Source of the DNA: CAWANF01 sp963783355
Lineage (GTDB): Bacteria > Bacteroidota > Rhodothermia > Balneolales > DATFMH01
Length of the DNA: 64,000 nucleotides
Assembly (NCBI GenBank): GCA_963783355.1
Contig: CAWANF010000011.1
Location: 71,984-135,983 of the forward strand
Direction: 5' to 3'
Shown here one piece after another: positions 16,654 through 26,251 of this stretch (its first letter is position 1; every line of letters starts with the position of its first letter). Position numbers and translations under genes: made by a program. Under the pieces are notes generated by a model that did not search any database, was not told the origin of the DNA, and saw nothing but the letters and a program-made list of their open reading frames with translations.

Positions 16654-17382
16654 ATGAAATTTCGTTCAGGAATAATACTCGCTTTTGGAATGTCATTAAG
16701 CCTTGCTGCTTGTCAAAAAGGTGGCGGCAGCATGACCAGTAACGGTGTAAAACCGGATACCACCAAAATGCGCGATAAAGTAAGCTACAGTATTGGCTAT
16801 AGCATGGGCAAAAATTTTAAAAAAGACGAAGCTGATATCGATCCGGCTATTGTTGCTAAAGGAATGTCCGATGCTATGACCGGTGACGATTCATTAATGT
16901 CGGGACCACAGATGCATAAAGCCATCAGTGATTTTCAGACGGAAATGATGCAGAAGCAACAGAAAAAACAACAGGAATTAGCTCAAAAAGGTAATGAAGC
17001 GAGCAAAAAATTCCTGGCTGAAAATAAGGATAAAAAAGGTGTAATCACGACCAAATCAGGCCTTCAATATGAAATCCTGAAAAAAGGTACCGGACCATCA
17101 CCTAAAGCAACCGATACGGTTGTTGTCGATTATTCCGGAAAACTTGTTGATGGCAAAGTATTTGACAGTTCTTACAAACGTGGCAAACCGGCTACATTCC
17201 CGGTAAATCATGTTATTCCCGGATGGACAGAAGCATTGCAAATGATGCATGTAGGTGGAAAATGGAGATTATTCATTCCCCCGGATCTCGCTTATGGTTC
17301 GAGAGGGGCAGGTAATGTCATCCCCCCCAATTCTGTTCTAATTTTTGATGTTGAATTACATTCTATCGAAAATGGAAAATGA
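16654..17382 (+). CDS. FKBP-type peptidyl-prolyl isomerase lipoprotein
   Basis: An envelope folding factor that isomerises proline bonds. The lipobox is LSLAAC (cysteine at about residue 20). The N-terminal half has the FkpA-type dimerisation helices (YSIGYSMGKNFKK, then a long K/Q-rich helix to residue 125). The C-terminal FKBP domain keeps DGKVFDSSYKRG, HVIPGWTEAL, LAYGSRGAGNVIPPN and LIFDVEL, so it should be active, unlike its upstream paralogue. The pair looks like a tandem duplication in which this copy kept the catalytic role. A strong terminator follows 18 bp after the stop. Confidence 0.92.
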   Translation: MKFRSGIILAFGMSLSLAACQKGGGSMTSNGVKPDTTKMRDKVSYSIGYSMGKNFKKDEADIDPAIVAKGMSDAMTGDDSLMSGPQMHKAISDFQTEMMQKQQKKQQELAQKGNEASKKFLAENKDKKGVITTKSGLQYEILKKGTGPSPKATDTVVVDYSGKLVDGKVFDSSYKRGKPATFPVNHVIPGWTEALQMMHVGGKWRLFIPPDLAYGSRGAGNVIPPNSVLIFDVELHSIENGK

Positions 17383-17400
17383 TCTTTAAAAAAGATGATC

Positions 17401-17436
17401 AAAAAAAGCCGATCATATAACTGACCGGCTTTTTTT
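17401..17436 (+). terminator. Rho-independent terminator after FKBP genes
   Basis: AAAAAAAGCCG (17401-17411) pairs with CGGCTTTTTTT (17426-17436), giving an 11-bp stem and a T run on +. The leading A run also lets it act on -, where the broken kinase gene ends at 17477. Confidence 0.85.
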
Positions 17437-17476
17437 ATTTCTATTCCACGCTTATTGTACTTTTGACAATCTAAAA

Positions 17477-18928
17477 CTAATTCAATGACGTAAAACGTAA
17501 ATCGGTTTGTTTCGATTTTTGTATCGTTATTTGCATAGGGAAAAGTACTGTAAAAATGCTCCCGTCCCCTTCTCTACTTAGTACGGTTATCCGGCCATTC
17601 ATCAAATTAACCATTCGCAATGTAATTGGAAGCCCCATACCGGAATTTCATCTGTTTTCTCCGGTACTTAATTCTTCCGGTTTTACAGCATTAAATATAT
17701 AAGGCAATAACTCATGATTGATACCAATTCCAGTATCGATTATACGAAATCGAGCCATCATACCTGCCTTCGTTATAATTTTGTTTACTTCCAGGGTGAT
17801 TTTTCCGCTGTTTGTGTATTTAATTGCATTACTAACTAAATTCTTTACGATATGTGAAAATAATTTTTTATCAATTCTGGCCTTTACGCCGTCATATTCT
17901 TTTTCAATAATTTCCAGTTCGATATCCTTGTTCCTCGTATCCAGATCCATTTTGTTGATATTGAGGCGAATCTCATCTGCAATATTACACTATTCCGGTT
18001 TATATTCAGCGCAATACGGCGAACACCCGGCTGGTCCATTTGGTTAACAAGCTTTGCTGCAGAATTTACAATTTCGTTGAGAGGTTTATGTATTTCATTA
18101 CTGATATTAGCCAGAAGACTCGTTTTTAAATCGATCCATATCCTCAGCGTGTTCCTTCGCATGCATCAGTTCTTTTTCCGCTTTTTTCCGGTCTGAAATG
18201 TCCAAAAACATACCCAATATCGATGGTTTCCCGTTCAACTCAATTTTTTCTGCGGAGAATAAGACCTCTTTTTGTTCACCTAAATGTGAACGTATTCGTG
18301 ATTCACAAACAATAGGCTTTTTCCCATTTTTCACCCATGATGACAATAATTCCAGAATTTCTTCTTCATCAATCCAGATATCCAGTTCATTAAAAGTCTT
18401 CCCATGAACCTGGTCTTTCTCATCGAATTCCATTAAATGCATGAACTGATCATTAACCATTAGAAAACGCAATTCATTAGCACTCAATATACCAATGGCA
18501 ACCGGAGCATTGTGAAAAACCTTGGAAAATCGTTCTTCCGAACGTCTCAAATCCATCTCGACAATCTTCCTGTAAGAAATTTCTTCGGTCAGTTGTTGAT
18601 TGGATTCAGACAATTCTTTTGTCCGCTTTTGGATTCGCAACTCCAAATCGTCGTAGGCATTAGAAAGTAATTCCTGCGCATGTTTCCGTTCTTTTATCTC
18701 GTGTAAGGCAATATTGTTTAGCTTCTCATATTTTCGAAAAATAAAATATGCGGCCAGGGTCGCAGCGATACTGCTCACCGTAATCGTCGTTATATGAGAT
18801 TCCCAAATGGTAATACCGGGATTCACAAACTGTTTTAACATTTCGTAAAACGACATACTCATAACCATTACCAAAAAAGTAATGGATAACGGCTTAAACA
18901 GTTTAGGTTTTGGCTTTTCTTCCGGCAT
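17477..18928 (-). pseudogene. Broken PAS sensor histidine kinase
   Basis: The product starts with two membrane segments (about residues 10-60), then a coiled coil (EIKERKHAQELL to TEEISYRK), a PAS domain (SEERFSKVFHNAPVAIG to MFLDISDRKKAEKE), HisKA and HATPase. Lesions read along the gene: an extra A in the A run near 18133 before TSLLANIS; a missing base near 17990 before DEIRLNINKMDL; and an in-frame TGA near 17652 just before the G2 box SGMGLPI. In the H-box, SNEIHKPLN replaces the usual SHEIRTPLN, so the phospho-accepting histidine is asparagine. The N box (NLVSNAIKYT) and DTGIGI remain. No response regulator is adjacent. It is unlikely to signal as a normal kinase. Confidence 0.85.
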
Positions 18929-19297
18929 GAGATTCGTTCTGTATTTATAGGCGATTTGTTCCGTTTTTCATCTCATTCCATGCAGTCAAGCATTACATCT
19001 GAGATGTCCGGTAAATACTTTGACCGATACGCAGTTAACTTAAATATAGTAAATATTCTCCCCGCTAAAATTAACCAAATATTATGATATCTATTTAATT
19101 GTATTAAAATTACTACGATTTCTTTTGATACTTAATAATCCAATAATATAGGATTAAGATTGGCTTAATATGGGATGCTTATCATACAGATGTTTGATAG
19201 CAAAGTTTTTCAGTTTTAGAACCTTACATCAGCTCATCTGAGCCAACTTTCATTCGATTCAAGTGTAACAGCCTCACATGGCTTATGATTACATCTC

Positions 19298-19338
19298 AAA
19301 GTCCCGGCCGATTGGAATACATCCCGGGACTTTTTTTT
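19298..19338 (+). terminator. Orphan + strand terminator
   Basis: AAAGTCCCGG (19298-19307) pairs with CCGGGACTTT (19324-19333), followed by a T8 run on +. No + strand gene precedes it in the 370 bp after the divergent start of the kinase gene, and on - it lacks a T run. It could end a small RNA or an antisense transcript. The rest of 18929-19297 holds no gene I can see. Confidence 0.6.
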
Positions 19339-19350
19339 AAAGTACTTCAA
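19337..19350. repeat. Left copy of 14-bp direct repeat flanking a four-helix-bundle gene
   Basis: TTAAAGTACTTCAA, identical to 19794-19807. The two copies bracket the 19371-19735 gene. Confidence 0.7.
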
Positions 19351-19370
19351 GTTTGGAGTAATTGGAGTAC

Positions 19371-19735
19371 TTAAAGTTTATTTCTCATCTTTTTACCGAC
19401 TGACGTAAATATTTTTAATAATTCTCTTGTTTCCTCTATTAGGGAAATTACCACTTCTTTGTCAGCCCAAGTCTCATTTTCTATTATTTTTAACCAAAAA
19501 AAGGTTTCACTTGCTTCAGATTCACAAATCTTAATTTTATGAATAAAACAGCTTTACTACGCGAACGATTGGCTTCTCTGTAATTAGCCCCGACACTGGT
19601 TCCTGATTTAGTGAATTGGTTTCTAATGATTCTGGCTTCAGGAGAATTAGGTAATATAGATGACAATCGAATAACACGAAGAGCAAAATTTAATGTTCTT
19701 TCCTCAAGTTGTTGACCAAATTTTTTATTATCCAT
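19371..19735 (-). pseudogene. Four-helix-bundle (23S rRNA IVP-like) protein, frameshifted
   Basis: A small protein of the four-helix-bundle family first known from 23S rRNA intervening sequences; its cellular role is unknown. The first frame gives FGQQLEERTLNFALRVIRL and GTSVGANYREANRSRSKA, the typical beginning, then stops at 19490 after a wrong-frame tail. Adding one T to the T run near 19545 restores FIHKIKICESEASETFFWL, and the frame then runs to a stop at 19371 (FTSVGKKMRNKL). The repaired length of about 121 residues is normal for the family. The gene is bracketed by a perfect 14-bp direct repeat, as if inserted as a unit between gcvP and its surroundings. Confidence 0.8.
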
Positions 19736-19793
19736 TCAAGCAATAAAATTGATATGGATATAAAAATCCAACAAGTATTCAGAATATAGGCAC

Positions 19794-19807
19794 TTAAAGT
19801 ACTTCAA
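19794..19807. repeat. Right copy of 14-bp direct repeat
   Basis: TTAAAGTACTTCAA, identical and in the same orientation to 19337-19350, 457 bp apart. It lies between the four-helix-bundle gene and the 3' end of gcvP. Confidence 0.7.
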
Positions 19808-19831
19808 ACTTAAGACACTATAATTACTTTA

Positions 19832-22741
19832 CTACGAAACTTTCTCTTCTTCGCGTCCGGTTACCATATATTCTTCGATCGGCGGACAGGAACAAACGAG
19901 GTTTCGGTCGCCATAAGCATCATCAACCCTGCTGACAGCAGGCCAAAATTTATTCATTTTTACCCATTCCAATGGAAATACAGCTTTTTCCCTGCCATAC
20001 GAATGTTTCCATGTATCAGACAGAGCTACAGCTGAAGTATGAGGTGCATTTTTCAATACATTATCCTGGCGATCGGCTATTCCATCTTCAATCTCCTGAA
20101 TTTCTTTTCTGATGGATATCATCGCATCACAGAAACGATCAAGTTCATCTTTCGTCTCGCTTTCCGTGGGTTCTACCATCAGCGTACCGGGAACGGGAAA
20201 TGAAACTGTCGGTGCGTGAAATCCATAGTCCATCAATCGTTTGGCAATATCAATAACCTCAATTCCTGCCGACTGTTTAAAAGGACGCGTATCAATAATC
20301 ATTTCATGAGCTGAAAAACCATGAGCACCTGTATATAAAACCTGGTAATGCTCGTTCAACCTCGCACGAATGTAATTAGCATTCAGAATGGCATATTTCG
20401 TAGCTTCCGTCAGTCCTTCACCCCCCATCATGGCGATATAGGCATAGGATATCGTAAGGATACTGGCACTGCCCCACGGAGCAGAAGAGACAGAAGTAAT
20501 GCCTTGTTTCCCACCGGTTTTTACAATGTTATGTCCGGGCAAAAATGGTGTTAAATGACTTGCTGCGGCAATGGGGCCCATGCCCGGTCCGCCGCCGCCA
20601 TGAGGAATACAAAACGTTTTGTGTAAATTGAGATGGCAAACATCAGCACCAATGGCAGCCGGACTTGTCAGTCCAACCTGGGCATTCATATTCGCACCAT
20701 CCATGTAAACTTGTCCGCCATTATCATGGACAATCTTACATATTTCACGAATTTCTTCCTCAAAAACACCATGCGTCGACGGGTATGTCACCATCAGAGC
20801 CGCCAGGTTACCGGCATGTTCCGAAGCTTTGGTTTTTAAATCATCCACATCGATATTGCCACGTTCATCACACTTCACTACCACGACATTGAGTCCGGCC
20901 ATTACAGCACTTGCCGGATTTGTGCCATGGGCTGATGATGGAATCAGCGCAATATTACGATGGCCTTCGCCACGGTTTTTATGATAGGCACGAATGACCA
21001 TCAAACCGCTATATTCCCCCTGGGCACCAGAATTTGGCTGCAAAGAGACGGCTGAAAAGCCTGTAATTTCAGAGAGCCAATGTTCAAGATTTGTAAACAA
21101 TTCATTGTATCCCTTTGCCTGATCGATTGGTGCAAAAGGATGTAATCCTGCAAATTCAGGCCATGATAAAGCAACCATTTCAGTCGATGCATTTAACTTC
21201 ATCGTACACGAGCCCAATGAAATCATAGAATGCACCAGTGACAAGTCTTTATTTTCCAGGCGCTTCAAATATCGCAACATTTCATGCTCGGAGTGGAACA
21301 TGTTGAATACCTCATGTTGCATATATTTAGATGTACGCTGCAATGAAACGGGAAAGTCAATGTTTAATGTCTCTGCCAGTTCGTACAAATCAAAATCGAC
21401 ATTTTTGCCTTCTGCCCTGGCAAAAATGTCCAGGATGGATTTGACATCTTCTAAAGTTTTTGCCTCATCAAATGAAACTCCTACCCGATCATCTTCATAA
21501 TAACGAAGATTAATTTCGTTTATCAGGGATTCTTCCCGGATTTTTTCTTTATTGGTGACCTGAATAGTGAACGTATCAAAATAAAGTCTCGTCGGAATAT
21601 CGTATCCCAATTTTCCCAACCCCGCTACGGCCAGTTTAGTAAAACTGTGTACTCGTTCGGCAATTTTCCTAATTCCGTCCGGACCATGATAAACACCATA
21701 GGCACCAGCCATTACAGCCAATAAAACCTGTGCCGTACAAATATTTGATGTTGCTTTTTCACGACGAATATGTTGTTCACGGGTTTGCAGCGCCATACGA
21801 AATGCCGGATTACCCTGTGCATCAACCGTAACCCCGATGATTCTTCCAGGAATCTGGCGTTTATATTTTTCATTTGTCGCAAAATAAGCAGCATGGGGTC
21901 CGCCGTATCCCATCGGAACACCAAAACGCTGAGCCGAACCCACAACAATATCCGCTCCCATTTCACCAGGAGCTTTTAAGAGTGCCAGACTTAACAAATC
22001 GGCTGCAACGGTAACAAATACATTATTTTCATGGAGAATTTTTATCAGTTCAGTATAATCGTTTACGCTTCCGTCCGTTGCCGGATATTGAAGAAGAACA
22101 CCGAACAAATTCTTTTCAGAGGCTTCCAGCGTTTCATGATTTCCTATGATTAACTCTATACCATGAGGCTCCGATCTGGTTTTCAGAACCTCTATGGTTT
22201 GTGGATGACACTTCTCAGAGACAAAAAAGGCAGGTGCTTTCTTTTTATCACCTTTTCTCATACTGTAAAGCATACTCATCGCTTCGGCGGCGGCTGTCCC
22301 TTCATCAAGCAGCGAAGCATTGGCCAGTTCCATCCCGGTAAGATCACAAACCATCGTTTGAAAATTTAAAAGCATTTCCAAACGTCCCTGGGCTATTTCT
22401 GCCTGGTATGGAGTATACGCGGTATACCATCCCGGATTTTCCAAAATATTTCTTTGAATAACTCCGGGAACAACGGTATCGTAATAACCCATCCCGATAA
22501 ATGATGTATATACCTTATTCTTAAATGCTAATTTCCTGAATTCTTTTAGAAACTGGTATTCCGACTTAGGCTCAGGCAAATCAAGAGTTTTATGCAGGCG
22601 GATATCTTTCGGTATGGTTTTATCAATCATTTCCCTTAATGATTGAACACCAATCGTTTGCAACATTTGTGATAGCTGACTGTCATCCGGGCCAAGATGA
22701 CGTTTAATAAATTTCTCTCTGGAATTAAGATCTAAACTCAT
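19832..22741 (-). CDS. gcvP: Glycine dehydrogenase (decarboxylating), P protein
   Basis: The P protein of the glycine cleavage system, which decarboxylates glycine and passes the aminomethyl group to the lipoyl H protein. At 969 residues it is the single-chain form. The N-terminal half begins FIKRHLGPDD and contains YTPYQAEIAQGRLE and MSMLYS; the C-terminal half has the PLP lysine in HLNLHKTFCIPHGGGGPG and ends in PTESETKDELDRF. The frame is intact. No gcvT or gcvH is nearby in the window, so the complex is encoded at scattered loci. Confidence 0.97.
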   Translation of the reverse strand: MSLDLNSREKFIKRHLGPDDSQLSQMLQTIGVQSLREMIDKTIPKDIRLHKTLDLPEPKSEYQFLKEFRKLAFKNKVYTSFIGMGYYDTVVPGVIQRNILENPGWYTAYTPYQAEIAQGRLEMLLNFQTMVCDLTGMELANASLLDEGTAAAEAMSMLYSMRKGDKKKAPAFFVSEKCHPQTIEVLKTRSEPHGIELIIGNHETLEASEKNLFGVLLQYPATDGSVNDYTELIKILHENNVFVTVAADLLSLALLKAPGEMGADIVVGSAQRFGVPMGYGGPHAAYFATNEKYKRQIPGRIIGVTVDAQGNPAFRMALQTREQHIRREKATSNICTAQVLLAVMAGAYGVYHGPDGIRKIAERVHSFTKLAVAGLGKLGYDIPTRLYFDTFTIQVTNKEKIREESLINEINLRYYEDDRVGVSFDEAKTLEDVKSILDIFARAEGKNVDFDLYELAETLNIDFPVSLQRTSKYMQHEVFNMFHSEHEMLRYLKRLENKDLSLVHSMISLGSCTMKLNASTEMVALSWPEFAGLHPFAPIDQAKGYNELFTNLEHWLSEITGFSAVSLQPNSGAQGEYSGLMVIRAYHKNRGEGHRNIALIPSSAHGTNPASAVMAGLNVVVVKCDERGNIDVDDLKTKASEHAGNLAALMVTYPSTHGVFEEEIREICKIVHDNGGQVYMDGANMNAQVGLTSPAAIGADVCHLNLHKTFCIPHGGGGPGMGPIAAASHLTPFLPGHNIVKTGGKQGITSVSSAPWGSASILTISYAYIAMMGGEGLTEATKYAILNANYIRARLNEHYQVLYTGAHGFSAHEMIIDTRPFKQSAGIEVIDIAKRLMDYGFHAPTVSFPVPGTLMVEPTESETKDELDRFCDAMISIRKEIQEIEDGIADRQDNVLKNAPHTSAVALSDTWKHSYGREKAVFPLEWVKMNKFWPAVSRVDDAYGDRNLVCSCPPIEEYMVTGREEEKVS

Positions 22742-22982
22742 TTAATAGCCTGAAATTTTTGAATTTGGGATTACGACTAACTTCAGCCCGTTAGTTACCC
22801 AAACGGACTAATTTGATCTCATTTAAATAATCTTTCAAAGATACGGATGAAGAAAGATAAAAACATAGAATGAGATGATAAAAACGATCATTAAATTGTA
22901 CTATTCAGGTTATAAAAATCCTGTGCCTGAACTTAACCTATATGGTAACCTCCGGGCATTTCAGGTATCAATCAATAAATGA

Positions 22983-23330
22983 TTATTCATAAAGTTTTGG
23001 CTGACATTCCGAACAAGGGCACATTTCACGCAGTGCTTCCCAACGATAGATTCCGGAATCATGTCCGTCACTCCATACAATCTGAATGGCATAATTACCG
23101 ACAGGATTAATACTCTGTATCTCCCGATATTTTTCAGGTTCCTCCAGGAAAACGGCAGGATCAACCTTTTTTCCCATATTCTCATGGCCGCCCATGCAAG
23201 TTACACATGGACAAGATTTTCTAAGCGCGTCCAGGGGAAAATTACTATCATGTCCGTCTTCCCAGGAAATCGTTAAATTTTGATTGGAAATATCAACCGT
23301 TAACTTTTTAGCTACATATTTTTCATTCAT
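22983..23330 (-). CDS. DUF971 family zinc-binding protein
   Basis: A 115-residue protein of the DUF971 family, which resembles the N-terminal domain of gamma-butyrobetaine hydroxylases. It shows the typical LTISWEDGHDSNFPLDALR start, a first cysteine pair in SCPCVTCMGG and a second in EMCPCSECQP, expected to bind zinc, and IVWSDGHDSGIYRWEALRE between them. Stand-alone members are often near iron-sulfur or Mrp/ApbC genes, but here the neighbours are gcvP and, divergently, mprF. The biochemical function is not established. Confidence 0.88.
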   Translation of the reverse strand: MNEKYVAKKLTVDISNQNLTISWEDGHDSNFPLDALRKSCPCVTCMGGHENMGKKVDPAVFLEEPEKYREIQSINPVGNYAIQIVWSDGHDSGIYRWEALREMCPCSECQPKLYE

Positions 23331-23701
23331 TCGATATCCCCGATAAACTACTTATCAATTTCTGATTCTACCTTGAGAAATTACGAATAATATTTTGCCA
23401 TTTTACAAAAAACCGGTATTTATAAGTTTAAATAATGACCATTATCTTTTACAAAACCTCTAAATCCCCAAATTCTTTAACCTTATTTGATTAAATGAAC
23501 TAATTAATGTCAGAAATGATTCTTATTCATTAGAAAACTGCTTAATTTGAAAATTACTTTAGTTTACAAGAAGCTTCTTTAACTTTATTAAAATTTAGTT
23601 TTCACATAAAGATTGAGTAAAATTTTCATTACCCATTTTCTTGGTATTGCTTACGTGGGTAACGATATTGTGAATTATAATCCCAAATTTACCATTTACT
23701 T
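23331..23701. other. A+T-rich divergent intergenic region
   Basis: This 371-bp space separates the divergent DUF971 gene and mprF and must hold both promoters. I see no clear hairpin, repeat or small gene in it. Confidence 0.5.
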
Positions 23702-26251
23702 ATGAAATCTGTTTTTAGCAAGATTGGTCCGTTACTGGGATTAATTTTATTTGGTATTGCTTTATGGTATCTGAATCATGAGTTACGTCATTATGATTTG
23801 CACGATGTTGCCAGGCATCTTGCGACGTTGCCAACTTATAAAATTATCCTGGCATTTATTTTCACGGGTTTCAGTTATACAGCATTAACGTTATACGACA
23901 CACTGGGCTTTTATTACATTCAAAAACCGATGGCCTATCGTAAAATTGCCAAAGCGGGATTCATCGGATATGCATTCAGCAATAATATCGGCTTTTCTAT
24001 CATTACAGGAGGATCCGTTCGCTATCGGTTATATTCCGCCTGGGGCCTGTCCGGCATTGAAATAACTGAAATTGTTGCCTTTTGCGGACTCACCTTATGG
24101 ACCGGTTTCTTAATGATCGGCGGACTGGCATTTTCTCTCGTGCCGCCAATTTTACCGGATACGTTAAGCATTCCATTTGCTTCAGTCCAATTTATAGGGA
24201 TTCTTTTCCTCATTGTCATTTTCGGGTACATCATTGCCAGCTTTCTTATTAAAAGATCATTAAAGATTCGTGAATGGGAGATCTCCTTCCCATCGCCCAA
24301 AATTACAATCAGCCAGGTTTTAATTTCGTCGTTCGACTGGCTGGTAGCCAGCTCGGTTCTTTATGTTCTTTTGCCCTCATCCAGTATTTCCTTTTTTGGA
24401 TTTGTCGGTGTTTTTTTGCTGGCACAAATTTCCGGTGTCATCAGCCAGGTTCCCGGTGGCCTGGGGGTTTTCGAATCCGTTATGATCTTGTTTTTGTCCC
24501 CGCAGCTGAACGCTACATCGATATTAAGTGCTTTGATTGCTTTCCGGGGAATCTATTACATTGTTCCCCTGATTTTGGCCTCTGTCATCCTCGGTTATCA
24601 GGAAATTGTAACGGTTCAACCCAAAGTTGGAAAATTCACAAAAACACTGACCGGCTGGATACCCAGAATCGCCCCTCAAATCCTTTCTTTTACCATATTT
24701 ATCGGTGGAGCAATCTTGTTATTTTCCGGTGCAACACCGGGCGAAATTCCCCGCTTACGATGGCTTCGGCACTTCATACCATTGCCAATTATCGAATTAT
24801 CACATTTTCTGGGCAGTATGGTTGGTGCTGCCTTGCTTATACTGGCACGCGGACTCCAGCGGCGCCTTGATGCCGCCTATCATATGACCATAGGTTTATT
24901 ATTTGCCGGTATTGTTTTCTCCCTGCTGAAAGGATTCGATTATGAAGAAGCCATCATTATGGCCATTATGCTGGCCGCACTGTTACCTTCCCGAAATGCC
25001 TTTTACCGAAAGGCATCGGTGTTCGGACAGAAATTCACTATTGGCTGGATTGCCGCAATCACATTGATTCTGATATCCTCCACCTGGCTGGGATTCTTTG
25101 CATATCGTCATGTTGAATACAGCGAAGATCTTTGGTGGAGATTCACACTTTTAGGCAATGCACCACGTTATCTGAGAGCGACGGTGGGAGCAATCGGATT
25201 GACTATTATATTTGGATTTCTAAAACTGATGCGCCCGTCCAAAATCAAACCGGTACCGCCCAACAATGATGAAATTGATTCTGCCAAACAAATCATTGAA
25301 TTATCACATTACACCGAATCCAATCTGGCTTTAACCAGAGATAAAACCCTATTGTTTAATGAACAAAAAACTTCTTTCGTAATGTATTCTGTTGAAGGCA
25401 GAAGCTGGGTTGCATTAGGGGATCCAATCGGCAAAAGTACAGATATGCCAGAGCTGATTTGGCAGTATCGTGAACTATGTGATGAGCACGATGCATGGGC
25501 GGTTTTTTACCAGGTAAGAGAAGAATATCTGAGTCTTTACCTGGATCTTGGACTTACTTTATTAAAACTTGGTGAAGAAGCCAGGGTTCCGCTCAGCACA
25601 TTTACTATGGAGGGTGGAAGCCGAAAAGCAATGCGATATCAACATAAAAAGCTGCAACGCGACGGCTATTCTTTTCATATTCTGAGTGAAGAAGAAGCAT
25701 GGAATCATATAGATGAATTTAAAGCCATATCGGATTCATGGCTGAAAGAAAAAAGCACGAAGGAAAAAGGTTTCTCCCTCGGATTTTTTAACAAAGATTA
25801 TCTGAAAAACTTCCCATTTGCCGTCATTCAGCAAAACGATCAGATTGTTGCTTTTGCCAATATCTGGACTAGTTATAATAAAAGTGAATTATCTTTAGAT
25901 TTGATGCGTAAACTCCCGGATGTCCCGAACGGAATAATGGATTTTATATTTATCGAACTAATGCTTTGGGGGCAACAGGAAGGATACGAATGGTTTAATC
26001 TTGGAATGGCCCCGCTTTCCGGATTGGAAAATCATGAATTGGCTCCACTTTGGAACAAAATGGCATCTTTGATCTATACTCATGGTGAACATTTTTATAA
26101 TTTTCAGGGATTACGGCAATACAAAAACAAATTTGATCCCGTTTGGAAACCAAAATATCTCGCTTGCCCGGGTGGATTGGCACTTCCACGGGTACTTACA
26201 AACGTTACGGCATTAATATCAGGTGGCTTAAAAGGAGTTATCACTAAATGA
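23702..26251 (+). CDS. mprF: Phosphatidylglycerol lysyltransferase/flippase MprF
   Basis: MprF transfers an amino acid, usually lysine from Lys-tRNA, to phosphatidylglycerol and flips the product outward, lowering the negative surface charge. The first 520 residues are membrane-spanning, with the family segment FSNNIGFSIITGGSVRYRLY (residues about 97-116) and QISGVISQVPGGLGVFE. The C-terminal synthase domain (about 545-849) has SWVALGDPIG, GGSRKAMRYQHKKLQRDG and FYNFQGLRQYKNKFDPVW. Length and frame are normal. The stop overlaps the next start by four bases (ATGA), coupling it to the AcvB-like gene. Confidence 0.95.
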   Translation: MKSVFSKIGPLLGLILFGIALWYLNHELRHYDLHDVARHLATLPTYKIILAFIFTGFSYTALTLYDTLGFYYIQKPMAYRKIAKAGFIGYAFSNNIGFSIITGGSVRYRLYSAWGLSGIEITEIVAFCGLTLWTGFLMIGGLAFSLVPPILPDTLSIPFASVQFIGILFLIVIFGYIIASFLIKRSLKIREWEISFPSPKITISQVLISSFDWLVASSVLYVLLPSSSISFFGFVGVFLLAQISGVISQVPGGLGVFESVMILFLSPQLNATSILSALIAFRGIYYIVPLILASVILGYQEIVTVQPKVGKFTKTLTGWIPRIAPQILSFTIFIGGAILLFSGATPGEIPRLRWLRHFIPLPIIELSHFLGSMVGAALLILARGLQRRLDAAYHMTIGLLFAGIVFSLLKGFDYEEAIIMAIMLAALLPSRNAFYRKASVFGQKFTIGWIAAITLILISSTWLGFFAYRHVEYSEDLWWRFTLLGNAPRYLRATVGAIGLTIIFGFLKLMRPSKIKPVPPNNDEIDSAKQIIELSHYTESNLALTRDKTLLFNEQKTSFVMYSVEGRSWVALGDPIGKSTDMPELIWQYRELCDEHDAWAVFYQVREEYLSLYLDLGLTLLKLGEEARVPLSTFTMEGGSRKAMRYQHKKLQRDGYSFHILSEEEAWNHIDEFKAISDSWLKEKSTKEKGFSLGFFNKDYLKNFPFAVIQQNDQIVAFANIWTSYNKSELSLDLMRKLPDVPNGIMDFIFIELMLWGQQEGYEWFNLGMAPLSGLENHELAPLWNKMASLIYTHGEHFYNFQGLRQYKNKFDPVWKPKYLACPGGLALPRVLTNVTALISGGLKGVITK

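Noticed and set aside
24274..24870. Open frame of 198 residues overlapping mprF on the same strand
   Set aside because: It lies wholly inside the conserved mprF frame and has no family features; it is a shadow frame.
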